DNA from: Muricauda sp. SCSIO 64092
GTDB taxonomy: Bacteria > Bacteroidota > Bacteroidia > Flavobacteriales > Flavobacteriaceae
NCBI RefSeq assembly: GCF_023016285.1
Contig: NZ_CP095413.1
Coordinates: 5,222,501-5,286,500, forward strand
Reading direction: 5' to 3'
Length of the DNA stretch: 64,000 bases
Below are positions 63,854 to 64,000 of the stretch, piece by piece. The position numbers and the translations under genes are program-made. Under the pieces are notes generated by a model that was not told the origin of the DNA, searched no databases, and worked only from the letters and a program-made list of their open reading frames with translations. Positions within the stretch are counted from its first letter, which is position 1. Each line of letters begins with the position of its first letter.

Positions 63854-64000
63854 TTATCTGATGGCCCTTAAAACACGGCCCAAATGAGCATTCGACGAAA
63901 TACCATCGCTGGAATGGTGATAAGCGTCCAAAACACTTTCGGACTTGCCCCTTACCGACGGTGCAAAAGCCATCAATGTTTCCGCATGGTGATGGTCGGA
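63854..64000 (-). CDS. C-terminal part of a hypothetical protein (5' end outside window)
   Basis: Minus-strand frame open to the window end, TAA at 63854-63856. The 48 visible residues (SDHHHAETLMAFAPSVRGKS, VLDAYHHSSDGISSNAHLGR VLRAIR) look coding but show no family. It ends about 60 bp before the LytS start on the same strand. Confidence 0.4.
   Translation of the reverse strand, partial: SDHHHAETLMAFAPSVRGKSESVLDAYHHSSDGISSNAHLGRVLRAIR

Overview
The window looks like chromosome of a marine Flavobacteriaceae (Bacteroidota). It has large secreted proteins with C-terminal type B gliding/T9SS sorting domains, lipoproteins with acidic residues after the lipobox, LytTR/LytS signalling, promoters close to the TAnnTTTG consensus, and tail-fibre-like secreted cassette proteins of a type common in this phylum. 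No tRNA, rRNA or CRISPR array was found. Family names are assigned from motifs read by eye; no database search was possible.

Layout. 1-9.8 kb: a partial FnIII-type exported protein, then a scrapyard of broken pieces (XRE regulator, Tn3 transposase tail, left end of a Tn3 element, truncated IS110, M23 peptidase fragment) around a large BspA/DUF285 surface protein. 9.8-16 kb: a three-gene cassette (small protein, COG3910-like ATPase, LMW phosphatase-like protein) and a 1,529-residue modular adhesin-like T9SS protein. 16-27 kb: a dense defence island. It holds DUF6338 and HEPN cassette remnants, a frameshifted small tyrosine recombinase, a Cap4/DUF4297 nuclease with an SMC-like ATPase (Lamassu/ABC-three-component type), an Mrr-like endonuclease, a structured RNA candidate, a CBASS operon (CD-NTase, E2-like, SLATT) and an RloA/RloB (AbiL-type) pair.

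27.9-40.1 kb: a 12.2-kb Tn3-family transposon with 31-bp terminal repeats. It carries a serine resolvase with a substituted catalytic arginine, an ATPase paralogue, and an integron-like platform. The platform is a divergent, frameshifted XerD/IntI-like integrase followed by six cassettes, most bounded by attC-like folding sites. Each cassette start is the reverse complement of the last bases before its own attC, exactly in most cases, as cassette circularisation predicts. Cargo: an ORF-less cassette, parDE, a hypothetical gene, an IS1182-like remnant and two tail-fibre-like secreted proteins. The transposase is broken by an exact 8-bp tandem duplication. A second left end of the same transposon at 2.0 kb, in the same orientation, raises the possibility that the whole 38 kb, defence island included, once moved as a unit.

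40.4-54 kb: a P450 and a single-module reducing type I PKS, with two integrase scars beside them, then a Mokosh-type helicase-PLD protein with a decayed gene upstream, and an outer-membrane beta-barrel protein. 54.8-64 kb: apparently ordinary chromosome, with a TPR histidine kinase, secreted proteins, a DUF4251 lipoprotein, a D-aminoacylase-family lipoprotein, and a LytS / pseudo-LytS / LytTR operon.

Indels are concentrated in recombinase and transposase genes. Genes of 3.6-6.3 kb elsewhere in the window are intact, which argues for real decay rather than sequencing error.
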